Below, piece after piece: positions 1-11,610 of a DNA stretch of 64,000 bases. Below the pieces are notes generated by a model that worked only from the letters and a program-made list of their open reading frames with translations, made no database searches and was not told the DNA's origin. The DNA lies in the NCBI RefSeq assembly GCF_963662255.1, contig NC_085067.1, forward strand, positions 5,360,428 to 5,424,427, read 5' to 3'. Within the stretch, counting starts at the first letter, position 1. Each line of letters starts with the position of its first letter. The translations under genes were made by a program, and so were the position numbers. The stretch comes from Cinclus cinclus (taxonomy: Eukaryota; Chordata; Aves; Passeriformes; Cinclidae).

Positions 1-37
1 GGCAGCCCCCTGACACCCCCCACCCCCGTGCCCCCAG

Positions 38-188
38 CCCCCTGTTTGGCAGCGATGTGGCGCAGGTGTTCAGCGTGGTGAGCAGTGTGGAGCAGTACAC
101 GGCCGCGGGCGGCACCGCCAAGAGCAGCGTGTCCGCCCAGATCGAGCAGCTGCGGGAGCTGCTCAAGAGGCTCAAGGAGCAGGCTTAG
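38..188 (+). CDS. ASL: Argininosuccinate lyase, last coding exon (partial)
   Basis: The exon opens after a pyrimidine-rich stretch ending in AG at 36-37, starts with one base of a split codon, and runs to TAG at 186-188. It encodes about 49 residues containing SPLF, SVEQY and GGTAKSSV, which match the C-terminus of argininosuccinate lyase. That enzyme cleaves argininosuccinate to arginine and fumarate in the cytosol (urea cycle and arginine synthesis). The tail ends in a charged helix-like segment ([10 protein letters not shown]). The rest of the gene lies left of the window. Birds carry tandem ASL/delta-crystallin copies, and this exon alone does not show which copy it is. AATAAA follows 58 bases after the stop. 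Confidence 0.9.
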
Positions 189-245
189 AGTGTGGGGAGA
201 GATCCCGTGCCTGCAGCGTTGTGCCTGTGCCACTGATCTGGAGTT

Positions 246-251
246 AATAAA
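246..251 (+). terminator. ASL: ASL polyadenylation signal
   Basis: Canonical AATAAA lies 58 bases after the ASL stop, followed by a GT-rich stretch (TGCGGTGTCTGTGG) typical of a downstream element. This implies a very short 3' UTR. Confidence 0.75.
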
Positions 252-417
252 CACTGCGGTGTCTGTGGTTCACTGAAATTCTCCTGACGTGTTTTGCCGT
301 TTCTAATAATTTTTTTAACTTCACACTTCCACGAGTTACTCTGAAAAGAAGTAGAAGTAAGAAAGCAGGCAATAAATAACCAAAAGTAAGGAAGTAATAT
401 TAATAAAAGCTAAGCTA

Positions 418-648
418 GGTTTAAGGGGAGGTTCAGGCTGGACATCAGGAGGAATTCCTTCACGGAAAGGGTGGTCAGACACTGGATGGGCTGCACAGGG
501 AGATGGAATCACCATCCCCGGAGGTGTTTAAAGGAAGAGTGGATGTGGCACTCAGTGACCTGGTGTGGGTGACAGGGTGGTGTGGGGCCACAGGTTGGAC
601 TTGGTGACCTCGGATGTCTTTTCCAACCTAAATGATTCTGTGATAAAC
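418..648 (+). mobile_element. CR1 LINE 3'-end fragment
   Basis: It carries the usual CR1 3' signature in order: GGCTGGACATCAGGAGGAATT, GGGTGGTCAGACACTGG, CACCATCCCCGGAGG, GTTGGACTTGGTGACCT, TTTTCCAACCTAAATGATTC, and a TTCTGTGATA terminus at the right. It is 5'-truncated like most avian CR1 copies and lies between ASL and GUSB. Confidence 0.9.
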
Positions 649-704
649 AAGTAAATAAATGTGTAAATATGTAAGCAAATGAATAAATAAGTAAAATAAG
701 GTGA
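649..704 (+). repeat. AT-rich degenerate simple repeat
   Basis: Loosely repeated AAATAAGT-like words (AGTAAATAAATG, GTAAATATG, AATAAATAAG) directly follow the CR1 terminus. They may be a decayed CR1 tail or an independent simple repeat. Confidence 0.5.
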
Positions 705-734
705 TAAACACGTTTAAACTCCTAAGTAAAAAAT

Positions 735-899
735 GAGAGGAGAGGAGAGGAGAGGAGAGGAGAGGAGAGGAGAGGAGAGGAGAGGAGAGGAGAGGAGAGG
801 AGAGGAGAGGAGAGGAGAGGAGAGGAGAGGAGAGGAGAGGAGAGGAGAGGAGAGGAGAGGAGAGGAGAGGAGAGGAGAGGAGAGGAGAGGAGAGGAGAG
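735..899 (+). repeat. Pentanucleotide microsatellite (AGAGG)n
   Basis: About 33 uninterrupted copies of the 5-mer AGAGG, all purine on the + strand. Purity over about 165 bp suggests recent expansion. The long open frames through it on both strands are artefacts of the period and are not genes. Confidence 0.97.
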
Positions 900-1034
900 A
901 TCACTGCTCGATGAAATCCAGCAATCCAGGACAGAACCTGAAAATTCCTGGAAGCGCCTTTTGGCCGGGACACTCGTGGCTTTGTCCGGAGGTGACCGTG
1001 GAACAGGACCCGGTCCCTGTCGGGCTCTGCCGTC

Positions 1035-1325
1035 GTTCATCCCGCTGGGGCGGGATCGGGACAGTGACAGCGATCGGGACCGGGATCGTGACAGTGACAG
1101 GGATCGGGGCTAGGATCGTGACCGGGATCAGGACAGTGACAGGGATGGTGACCAGGATCAGGACAGTGATCGGGATCGGGATCGGGACAGTGGCAGGGAT
1201 CGGGATCGGGTCAGTGACAGGGATCGGGGCCAGGATCGGGACAGTGATCGGGATCGGGACAGTGACCGGGATCGGGATCGGGACAGTGACCGGGATGGGG
1301 ACCAGGATCAGGATCGTGACAGGGA
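1035..1325 (+). repeat. GC-rich minisatellite upstream of GUSB
   Basis: Degenerate tandem array built from the words GGGATCGGGACAGTGAC and GGGATCGTGACAGTGAC, with 6- and 12-base sub-periods. It ends about 100 bp before the GUSB start codon. In one frame it reads as alternating Arg-Asp/Ser-Asp, but no splice or start context supports translation. Confidence 0.9.
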
Positions 1326-1430
1326 TCCGGCCCTGCCCCGCCCCTCAACCCCGCCCCCAGCCTGGACCCCGCCCCCTCAGCCCCGGCCCCGCCCCTCACA
1401 GAGCGGGCCCCGCCCACAGCCAAGATGGCG
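1326..1430 (+). promoter_or_regulatory. GUSB: GUSB proximal promoter: GC boxes and YY1-like start
   Basis: At least five CCCCGCCC-type Sp1 boxes lie between about 1335 and 1415, with no TATA box. The initiator codon is embedded in CAAGATGGCG (1421-1430), which matches the YY1 element often found over the start codon of housekeeping genes. The CpG-rich stretch continues into exon 1. Transcription start is not determined. Confidence 0.6.
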
Positions 1431-2510
1431 CTGGCGGCCTCAGAGGGTGCCGGCTCGGGGCTGCGCTCGCTGTCGCTGCTCCCCGCGCTGCTGCTGTTCC
1501 TGCCGGGGCTGCCGGCCGCTCCCACCGGGATGCTGCAGCCCCGGGACACCCCCTCCCGCGAGCGCAGGGAGCTCAGCGGCCTCTGGAGCTTCCGCGCCGA
1601 TCTGTCTCCGGGCCGGGACGCCGGGTTCGCGCAGCGCTGGTACCGGCGGCCGCTCCGGCAGGTAGCGGGGAGCGCTGCCCAGCCCCGGGCACGGCCTGCG
1701 CTCCTTCCCCTCCGAACCGGGCTCTGGGGGCTCCGCTTCCTTCTTCCCCTTTTCCTCTTTCCCTGCCTTCTGCCGCTGCCGTTCGTCCCGCGGTGCTGAC
1801 CCTGCCCAGGTTTTCCTTATTAATTAATTTCCTTATTTTTACCTAATGATCCCCCTGGTGCTGCTCCGGAGGCTGGCACCGTTCGGATGAGCCCCGTTCA
1901 CCTCCAGGTGTCCCGTGCTTCAGGAGCCTTGCACAGCGCTGAGCTTCCAGCAGCACAGAATCAGCAGAAACGTGCCTGGAAAGGGCGCTGGGAATTGTTT
2001 ATTCTAAAATTTCTGAGTGCTGGTAGGCACATTCTGAGATCTGCTTGGAAATTAACTGCATTACCTGACAGAAAACAGTTATGGATTTTGTGTGTGAAAT
2101 GGATAAGTCGTTCATTATTTCTGTTTTTAGCCTTTTGGCCGATTTTGTTGCCGGATTGTGAGAGAAGAGGAGAGCTGAAGGGAACTGTGCTGCTGGAAGT
2201 TTTGCCAGAGGAGAGGAATCCTGAAATATGCCCCCTCCAAGGAAAGCTTAGATGAGTGCATTCAACTTGTTCTAGATCTCCCTGAAGGACACACGGGTTC
2301 TGGCCAGCTCAGGCAAAGGTTTTCCTACATCACATACTAGAAAATCCTCTTCCCTACCCAAGGATTTTCCCACTAGGATTTTTTGATAAGGGCACTGGGC
2401 TCTCTGCAGGGTCAGTGCTGAGTCAGCCATGCACATGATGCCCACCCTGGGTGCCCAGACCTTCCTCATTTCGTTTCCTGCGGCTTCCCCAGGAAAGGAG
2501 ACGCTTTCCT

Positions 2511-2566
<56 letters not shown>

Positions 2567-5500
2567 TGCAACATCCTGAGTGCAGAATGTGCTGAAAATG
2601 ATCAGCTCTGTTTGGCAGCAGCATCTGGATTTTTCAGTATTCTATGTACTGTGACACTGCCTCCCTCTAATCTTCATGTTGGAATAAGCAACTGAATGGA
2701 TCCTGTTGAAATCCCAAGGAATCTCTTTTGCTTTCAGTGAGAAAGGCTGAGCGTGTCCCAAACAGTCTCCACGGGGAGAAAATTATCCCAAAATATCCAT
2801 TACTGCCCAAAATATCTATTATTTTGTTACACTTTTACTACAGCTCTTAGCTGGCAAACAGCACCAAAATCCCCACATTGCTCTGGAGCTGTGCAGGAGA
2901 AAATTCCCACTGAAACAGCAACCTTGGGTTTTTTCCCCCCTCACTTCTCCGATTCCATGATGCCAGGGCCATTAATGAAAACATTTAATTGTACAGCAGG
3001 AGAGGAAGAGAAAGGAGCAGCTGCTTCCTGTAGGAGCAGGCAGGTTCCTGTGCCTGGTGCTAATTAGGGTTTGTACAGGAGCTGTGAGAGATCTCAGCAG
3101 TTTTTAAACAGCTTTTCCCAAGTATTTCCCCTTGGTACAGGCATTGTAAGGCTGTCAGGGGAAGGGGACACCTCCAGTAGTAAAATTCCTCTTTTTAAAC
3201 GCTCTGTTCCTTCCTTTTCCATGCAATTCCTGCCAGAGCGGCCCTGTGATTGACATGCCAGTGCCTGCCAGCTTCAACGACATCACTCAGGACCCCCGCC
3301 TGGAGAATTACATCGGCTGGGTGTGGTACGAGAAGGAGGTGCTGCTCCCCCTGCGCTGGCTGCACGGCGATCCCGCCCCCAGGGTGGTGCTGCGCTTTGG
3401 CAGTGCCCATTACTACTCCATCGTGGTAAGTGCCTCGGGGGGTTGGCCCTGTGCTTCCTAAATTAGGTTGGACTAAAGGCAGTTTTGTGGTTTGTTCAGC
3501 GTCACCTGCCTCGATTTTGCATCCCCTTCCGAACTCGTGCCTGTTTCCCCCTAGCAAGAATGAATTCAAATTTCTCTTCTCTGATCCTGCAGTTTTGGGA
3601 TTGGTAACTAAACATTTCCTGATTAATGGATCTGCCCCAAACTGTGTCCCTCAGTGACAGTTGATGTGACTCAGACCTAGCTCCCAGCAAAGGGAGAGCC
3701 CTCAAAGATCAAGATTGATCTCTCAAAGATCCTTTGAGGATGGAGAACTCAGGTGTTCCTTGTAACTGAGCTTCCTTCTCAGTACTCTGCTTGCCTCAAA
3801 ATCCCAATAACCCATTTTTTGGGGTCTTTCCTTGCAGTGGGTGAACGGGGTGCAGGTGAAGGAACACGAAGGGGGGCACCTGCCCTTTGAGGCTGACATC
3901 AGCAGCGTGGTGCAGGGCAGCCCAGGCACCCTGTGCCGCATCACCGTCGCCCTCAACAACACCCTGACCCCCCACACGCTGCCCCCAGGCTCCATCCAGT
4001 ACATGGCTGACAAATCAAGGTGACTTCCTGGGGTGTTTTACTGCTGGGCTGCTGGAGAGGGGGAGTTTATTCAGCTGCTGGTTCATAAATCCCTCCACGG
4101 GGTTGTCTTTATGATGAATTTGTCAGTGGAGCAGCGAGGAGTTTAAGCTGTGGTGTTGTGAGGAATCAGCAGTGAGTTATTGCATCTGGTCTGTGCACAG
4201 GGGGCTCAGATTGGGTGACTTGTCAAGCTGAATCAAGGGAAGGTTTGAGAAGCTTGGATTCAGCTGGAAACTGCAAGTACCAGCTCTCCTGAAGGATCAA
4301 GATCTTCATTAACTTCTTTAACTGCAAGATCCTTCAGTGTAGCAGCTGAAAGACAGATCCAGCCTGTTGTAAAGACATTTTACAGGATTATTTTGCACTG
4401 CCAGCATCCACATGCTGCCTTCAGCTGTGTAATGAAGTGTAATGCAGCCAGTTCTCCTGTCTTGCTCACTCAGGTACCCTAAGAACTATTTTGTGCAGGA
4501 GACCAGGTTTGATTTCTTTAATTATGCTGGAATCCACCGCCCAGTTGTGCTTTACACCACTCCTGCTGCCTACATCGATGACATCACTGTGACAACCACT
4601 TCATCAGACAGTGTTGGTAGGTCCAGTTAGAGCAGCTCCCTCAGCATCCCTCCAGATGGAGGTGACGAGGGCAGCAGGGAAAATATCCTGCACGAGTCTG
4701 ATTGAATTTGTTTCCTAGTGGCTTTTTCCTGAGGCTGAGCTGTCTTCTTGCAGTCTCTGATTGTTTTTTGTTTCCTCTGAGCCAGGCACGGTGCAGTACC
4801 AGGTGTCAGTGGTTGGCAGCACAGCCAATTCCTTGTCCCTGAGTTTACGTGACCGAGAGGGGAAGGTGGTTGCTACAGGTGATGGTTCAGTGGGAGAGCT
4901 CAAAGTCCTCAACCCAAACCTCTGGTGGCCTTACCTGATGCACGAGAACCCTGGATACCTGTACTCCTTGGAGGTAAAGTGGCATTTCCTCCTCTGTGTG
5001 TGTGTTTAATAGGGTTAGGGTACTGCCATATGGCTCATCCTCTGTGCTCTCCTCTCATGGGCCTTGAGTGGCTCTGCTAATTAGGAGTAATCGAATCAAG
5101 CTTTAGCAGCTTTCTAAAGGGTCTGGCAGAGAGAAAGGCATTCCTGGAGTGTGCTCTGAGGTGCTGGCCCTTCACACTGAGAGTCCAGTCCATCCCCTCT
5201 GGGGAGATGATGAGTTCAGTGGCTCACAGCCTGGGAGGTTCTGTGGGAGTTCAGGATCAGTGGTGATGTTCAGGTGCAGAAATCAGGGAGGGTGAGCTGC
5301 TCTGGGTTTGCAGCAGGTGATGTGTCAGTCATTGCCTGCCATCAAGGTGCAGGGCACAGAAATGGCCTGGGGGATGCCATGGGGAAAAGACACTGAAGTT
5401 TTTGGGATGAGCAAGTGCTGAAATCCAGGAATTTGATCCAGAGGCTCATTCTTCATCCTTCAGCTTCCACACTTTGGATTTCTATTTTTGGTTCAGTCAG

Positions 5501-8500
5501 ACCTGGCTCTCCCCGAGCAGCAGCAGTGAGGAACAGGCTATGTGCTGAGGCAGGGCTGGGAAGGGATGTGGGGCCAAAATCTCCCTCACCAGGCTGGGGA
5601 GGGAGCACTGGGCATCCCTGTGAGCATCCCTGCCTTTCCTCCCTGGCCATGCAGGTGAAGATGCAGGCCCAGGTGGGCGAGGTGCTGCTGGAGGATGTGT
5701 ACACGCTCCCGCTCGGCATCCGCACCGTGCACGTCACCAGCACCCAGTTCCTCATCAATGGCAGGCCCTTCTACTTCCACGGGGTCAACAAGCACGAGGA
5801 TGCAGATGTAAGTGTGGCACCCAGGGGCACCTCCCCTGCCTCTCCTCCCCTCTCCTCTCCAAGGAGCTGTCTCCTCACACTCTCCTCCCAGGCTAAGCAC
5901 TAAGGGGACACCGTGCCCAGTCCTGCCATCCCTCAGGGCACATGGATGTGCTGGTGGAGACACTGAAGCATCTCCCAGCTTTCAGCCAGACGTGCTGTGA
6001 GGGTGGGGAGGCCCTGGCACAGGTTGCCCAGAGAAGCTATGGCTGCCCCGTCCCTGCAAGTGTTCCAGGCCAATTGGATGGGGCTTGGAGCATCCTGGGT
6101 TAGTGGGAGGTGTTCCTGCCCATGACGGGGTGGAATGATACGGGCTTTAAAGTCCCCTCCAACCCAAACCCCTCTGACTGTGACAGTGGCTGTCGGGTTC
6201 CCCACCCCGTGCAGCTCCCGAGCTGTGGCTGGATCAAGCAGGGCTGATTCCTCTCTGCCCCCAGATCCGTGGCAAAGGCCTGGACTGGCCCCTGATTGTG
6301 AAGGACTTCAACCTGCTGCGCTGGCTCGGGGCCAACTCGTTCCGCACCAGCCACTACCCGTACGCCGAGGAGATCATGGACCTGTGCGACGCCTACGGCA
6401 TCGTGGTCATCGACGAGAGCCCGGGGGTGGGCATCAAACTGCCGTAAGAGCTGCCCGGCACGCCCCGCCCCTCGCTCCTCTGCTCCTCTCTGAGCTGTTT
6501 CCAAGTGTCCCATTACCCTTTTATACCCTTTTTACACTTTTACCCTTTTTACACTTTTGTCCTGTGTCCCACCCGTTGTGCTGATAATGGGAGTACTTTG
6601 CTCTGTGTGGAAATCTCTGTTGCGCCACAGGTGCCTGGTGATGTTGGGCAACCAGAGGGCGTGCTGCCACATTTTGCCACATGGCTCCACTAACGAGCCC
6701 AAACCACGGTGCTGAACTGTGCAGCAAACTTTAGGGAAATGGGGCAGAAGCCATCCTCAACCATCCTCAGCATCAAGGCTCTGCTGTGCCCAGAGGCTGA
6801 GTTTTCCCAGGGCAAGGCAGAGGGGATGGATTTGACACCTTCACCTCCTTCTGTCTTGCAGCGAGAGCTTTGGGAACAAGTCCCTGCAGCATCACCTGAC
6901 TGTGATGGAGGAGCTGGTCCAGAGGGATAAGAACAGACCCTCAGTGGTCATGTGGTCAGTGGCCAACGAGCCGGCGTCAGAGCTGCCCCCAGCTGCTCAC
7001 TACTTCAAGTAAGTGCCTCTGCTCCTCATCTCCTGGCAGATGATGCCTCTTCTCCCTTTGGGATGGCACAGAGAGGTAGTAAAGGGAGGGCAGGCATTTT
7101 TTGGGAGCCCTGGAACTGAACCTGTGGATGCAAACTAAAGTGGAACTGCTGCATGTGTTGAGCTGATGCTCAGAACTGTCCCCATATGTGTTGCTTTTGA
7201 CCCACCAAGGCTCCACAAAATGACCTGGAGTCCACTTGGTTGGAGCATCTCTTCTTGAGCTAAGGGTTAAGTAAAATCTGAGAGAGAATGGTGAGAATGG
7301 AATATTCCTTATTAGCACTGGAAGATGAGTGCTGAATCCTTTGAGGATTACAGCAGAGCTGTAAAGTAACTGGCTTTTCATTCTGAACACAAGGTTCTGC
7401 AGTTAGTGCTGCTTATTTGTTCTGTGGCTCCCCACTTCAAAGCCACTACTTTGAGTCCCTGCAGCCCCCTTGGTTTTATTTCTGGAGAGATTTAAGCTTT
7501 GGATAGCCCAGAGGCAGCTCTGTAGTGGGCAGCATACTGTCCCTGGGAGCTGTAGGTGCATTTAGAGAGAACTCTCAAGTTTCATTCTTCAGGATGTTCC
7601 ACCACCCTCCTGCAATGCCAGGGCAGCAGCAGAGCTTGACTGTCCCATTCTGTCCCATCTCCCTCACTCAGGGCTTCCTCAAAAGCATCCACCCTCTGCC
7701 TGCTGTGGCACAGGGCCTCAAGAACACATCCCAGGAGTTGTTCAGAAACTTCCTCTTGCCCTTTTTACAGTTTTGTCCTCAAACTCAACTGTCCCTTCAA
7801 CTTCTAAGCTGCTGGCACCACCCCCTGTGCTTGGTGTGCTTCCACTCTGCTTTTTTTTCAGGTGGCGTAGCAAGCACTTGGTGACAGATATTCTCTTGAT
7901 TTCATTAAAACACTGGCTGCTAAACCAAAAGCAGCTCTGTCTGGAGGGTGGAAGGACAGAGAGCCTGGGGAGAGGGGGCTGTGCTTCTCCATGCTGTTGT
8001 TGAACTCTTGCTTTACTGTTTGCAAACAGGACAGTGATAGCTCACACTAAAGCTCTCGACCCCTCCAGACCAGTCACCTTTGTGACAGATGCTAATTACG
8101 CTCTTGATCATGGTGTAAGTTTGCTTTATATTCTAGCTTTTTTTTTTTTTTTAATTACTACATTAATTTCTTCCTTTTGTCACTTGTTTATTTATAGTCC
8201 TTTTCCCCCTCCTCCCTAAATTTACTGGAGATATTTAACAAAGAAAGGCTAAAAAAAAATTACATTTTTGTTTCTAGTAGAAATCACCTTATCCTGGAGT
8301 TGTAGTCCAGCAGGGGAAAAAAAAAAAAAAAAAGGATCTGTAGGAGAGAACAATTGTGTGCAGGATTATGCCCCTGGATTCCATTAATATTGTCATGCTT
8401 TGCTATGCCATTGATGGTGTTTACTAATACTTAGGATTTTCACTTGCAATTAAGCCAAAGCTTAAACCTCTTTACAATGCTCACAACCCTTGTGGAAGTC

Positions 8501-11500
8501 TAAAAGAAGGAGGCTTTGCTTTAATTCCTGCTTTAAACTGCTCTAGATCTTCTTTGGCAGTTGTCTGTTTGTGCTGAATAATCTAAAAGCTCTTCCAGCT
8601 CCACAATTAAAGCCCTAGAGCTAGATAAATAACCAAAAGGCACTTTCCTTGGATTTTTGGGCCTTCCATAGCATGGACCAAGGATTTTTAACACCTGTAT
8701 TTGTTTCCAGGCTAGAATCTTGTACAATAATCACTTCTAGCAGGTGAGTTGGTGCTGCCACATCCCTGCTCCAGGTTACACTTTGGATTTCTTCTAAACT
8801 GTCCTCTAATTAGCAGGAATGGCTGCAACTCTGAGCCCCACCCCAGAAAAAGAAAAAAACCTCTGATGGGTTTAAATTTGAAGGAGCCCAGCAGGAATCT
8901 GCTTTTGGATATCCCATTCCCACCCTGCCCAACTGGAGAAACTCAGGCAAACAAACCCAAAGAACAGATCTCTCATACACTGATGTGGTATTAGAACTTT
9001 TTTGTTTTCTTTTATTACAAAACATGTTAAGAGAACATTGAACAAGTTACATACAACATCACTTTATCTTGAGGGGGCTTTGTGCCCTTTTATCACACTG
9101 TCCATGTGGTAGAAATGGCAAATAACTTGCAGAATGCTTTAGTCTTAGTATTGCACCATTGATGCACAAAATTTAGTTGCTAGTCAAAATATTTGACCAC
9201 TCACTTGATAATCACATTCCAATACTCAAAAAGAAAAAGTACATCTAAATGTACCAGCAAGCCAGAGACATCTTGGAAACAAAAAATAACTTCTAACAAA
9301 CCTGAGAATGAAACGTGTTGATCTTGTCTAACTCTTTGCTGTGACTTCCTAATCTGTAAGAAAAATGCCAGATTAATGCTGTTACCTTATTAAATTTATC
9401 CTTTTTTTTTTTTTTTTTCCTTTTCTGGGAAAGACATTATGTTTGGAGGGCCTGAGTGATGGGGGAAACACTTCATTCTATGTGTAATAAACCTGGATTC
9501 CATTAAATGAACCCAAGGAAGGATTAAGTTTACAAGAGAAGGTTGAAATCTGTGCCAAAACACTCTCACCTTGTTTTTTGCAGGCTCCCTACGTGGATGT
9601 GATTTGTGTGAACAGTTATTTCTCCTGGTACCACGACCCAGGCCACTTGGAAGTGATCCCACTCCAACTCACAGCCCAGTTTGAGAACTGGTATAAAACC
9701 TACCAAAAACCCATTATCCAGAGTGAATATGGAGCAGACTCAGTGCCTGGGCTGCACAGTGTGAGTGTTGTGGTGTTTGACAGGTGGAAACAGTTCTTAC
9801 AGGGCAACAAAATGGAACTGGGAGAGGGTGGCTCCACTGAGCCTGGCTTTACTGGGAGATGCTTTAGCTGGGAGTGTCCAAAAGGCTCCGGGATTGGGAT
9901 CCTGCTCCACCCAAACCTCGGAGCTTTGCCACTCACTTTGTCTGCCTAAAGAGGACTCCAAAATCTGTCCCTGGCAGTGGTAGAAAATGCTTAAATGAAA
10001 GCAAAGCCTGGAGAATGGAGGGTTGTGATGCTGTCCCTGTCATGACAAAGGCCACCAGGGGAAATCCCCCTGGGAATGCCTGGAGTTTTGTGTTTGCTAA
10101 TGGTCACAAGAGCCACATTAATGCAGCACACCTAGCAGACCAGGCAGCCCCAGTTTGTGTTGAGGAAGAGTTGCTCCATCAGTGGGAAGGGCTTTGCTGG
10201 GATCAGTTGTCCCCTGACCCTGTTCCCCTGGCTGCAGGACCCCCCCATGATGTTCACTGAGGAGTACCAGCAGGCACTGCTCAGGGAGTACCACTCTGTC
10301 TTGGACAAGAAGAGGAAGGAGTACGTGATCGGGGAGCTCATCTGGAATTTTGCTGATTTCATGACCAATCAAGGTGAGCTTTTATTTATACTCTAAACAC
10401 CTCTCCATCCTCCCTGGGAGTTTAGTGGTTGGTGCCACACAAATTCTGTGCTGAAGGGTAGTGCTGGTTCTCTTACAACATCCAGCATGACCAGAGCAAA
10501 GACCAGGAAGGTCTTGCCTGCCCTTTCTCCTGAACAGATGCTCCCAGAAACATGAGACAATGCACAGGGGAAGCTTGTGAGGGAGCTCCTGGTTCTTGGC
10601 CACCCTCATTTCAGAGCTTCAGGGACATCTTACTTGCTTCCAGTGTCACCTACAGCCTGCCCTAGGAACAGAGCACCTTGAAATAATCATTATGAACTTG
10701 GCAGAGGAGCAGATGCCACACTGGCACACAGCTGTCTCACCACAACACCCATTATTAACAGATAAGTGCAGTCACAAAGGAAGGGAAATTCCTTAATTTA
10801 CAGTGCAGTCCCACAGAAATGAAACAATCACAACTCAGATCTAATCATGAACCTGTTCTGCTCATGCCACCTGCAGTGAGGTGGGGTGGTGAGCAGTCAG
10901 TGAGAGGGAGGAACAGCACTAAAATAACCTGCAGAGCACCAGGACAGGCATTGGAAAGCACAGTGATGGCAGTGGCCAGAAAAGCAGCATCAAAATGACT
11001 GAGAAAATGTAGACAAGGTCACACACAGGTGTACTTCCAGTCTCTCCACATGTTTCAATCCTTTTCTCTCATTTCCTATGAAAATTCAAGCAGGCAGAAA
11101 GGATCCAGACACCACACAGAACAGTAAATAGTCATCACCATTTCCTCCATCTAATCTGAAGGTGGAGCCAGCCTGTTGTGGACAGAACACTAATCAGTGG
11201 GCACACAGCAGTGTGAAGTGTTCCAGCTCACCAGCTGTAAAAACAAGGAATTGCAGCTGGATTGCTCTGCCACACGTCCCTGTTGTTCCTGACTGTACAG
11301 AAGAAAGTGCAGAGGTCTCTTCCACCTGGCCTGATTTAGTACCTACATTGCACAGCAGGGCCTGGAAGAGCTTGGTTTCTGTATTTATTTTGTAACTTCT
11401 CTGCAGGGACCACACGAGTTTTGGGGAACAAGAAAGGAATCTTCACCCGCCAGCGCCAGCCCAAAGCAGCTGCATTTGTTCTCAGAGACAGATACTGGAA

Positions 11501-11564
11501 GATTGCAAATGAATCAAGCTGTCTTCCTCCTGTAATCACATCACATTCCCTCTTCCTAAAGTGA
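1425..11564 (+). CDS. GUSB: Beta-glucuronidase, complete 12-exon gene
   Basis: Lysosomal retaining glycosidase (GH2) that removes terminal beta-glucuronic acid from glycosaminoglycans. Coding exons: 1425-1661, 3237-3425, 3838-4019, 4474-4616, 4786-4973, 5655-5807, 6265-6443, 6862-7008, 8030-8114, 9584-9760, 10238-10373, 11407-11564. All introns are GT-AG and phases join cleanly to 657 codons plus stop (human protein 651 aa). An N-terminal hydrophobic stretch (about residues 15-31, rich in Leu) is the signal peptide. The chain then shows [26 protein letters not shown] and [13 protein letters not shown]. The acid/base Glu is in WSVANEP (Glu460) and the nucleophile in IIQSEYGAD (Glu549), keeping the human E451/E540 spacing. 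The start is the only in-frame Met giving a signal peptide. The C-terminal tail diverges from mammals. No frameshift or stop was seen. Confidence 0.97.
2513..2565 (+). repeat. Poly-T tract (53 T) in GUSB intron 1
   Basis: Uninterrupted run of 53 T. It may be the reversed poly-A tail of a retroposed sequence, but the flanks show no recognisable element. Its exact length is the kind of value sequencing handles poorly. Confidence 0.95.
5994..6182 (+). mobile_element. CR1 LINE 3'-end fragment in GUSB intron 6
   Basis: Shows CR1 3' words in order: GGCACAGGTTGCCCAGAGAA, TGGCTGCCCCGTCCCTG, TTCCTGCCCATGACGGGGTG and CCCCTCCAACCCAAACC. It lies between GUSB coding exons 6 and 7 in the same orientation as the gene. 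Confidence 0.85.
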
Positions 11565-11565
11565 A

Positions 11566-11610
11566 AATAAAGGGTTGGGTGGGTGGGGATTATGTTAACT
11601 TGTTATTAAA
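11566..11610 (+). terminator. GUSB: GUSB polyadenylation signals
   Basis: AATAAA at 11566-11571 begins two bases after the stop codon, and a variant ATTAAA follows at 11605-11610. If the first is used, the 3' UTR would be only a few tens of bases. Which one is used cannot be told from the sequence. Confidence 0.5.

Noticed and set aside
714..1113. Long frames on both strands over the AGAGG repeat
   Set aside because: A 15-base translation period without stops in a pure pentamer; no start context or splice signal.
911..1846. 311-codon + frame across the GUSB promoter
   Set aside because: It reads through the minisatellite and through GUSB exon 1 in the wrong frame; the period of the repeat keeps it open.
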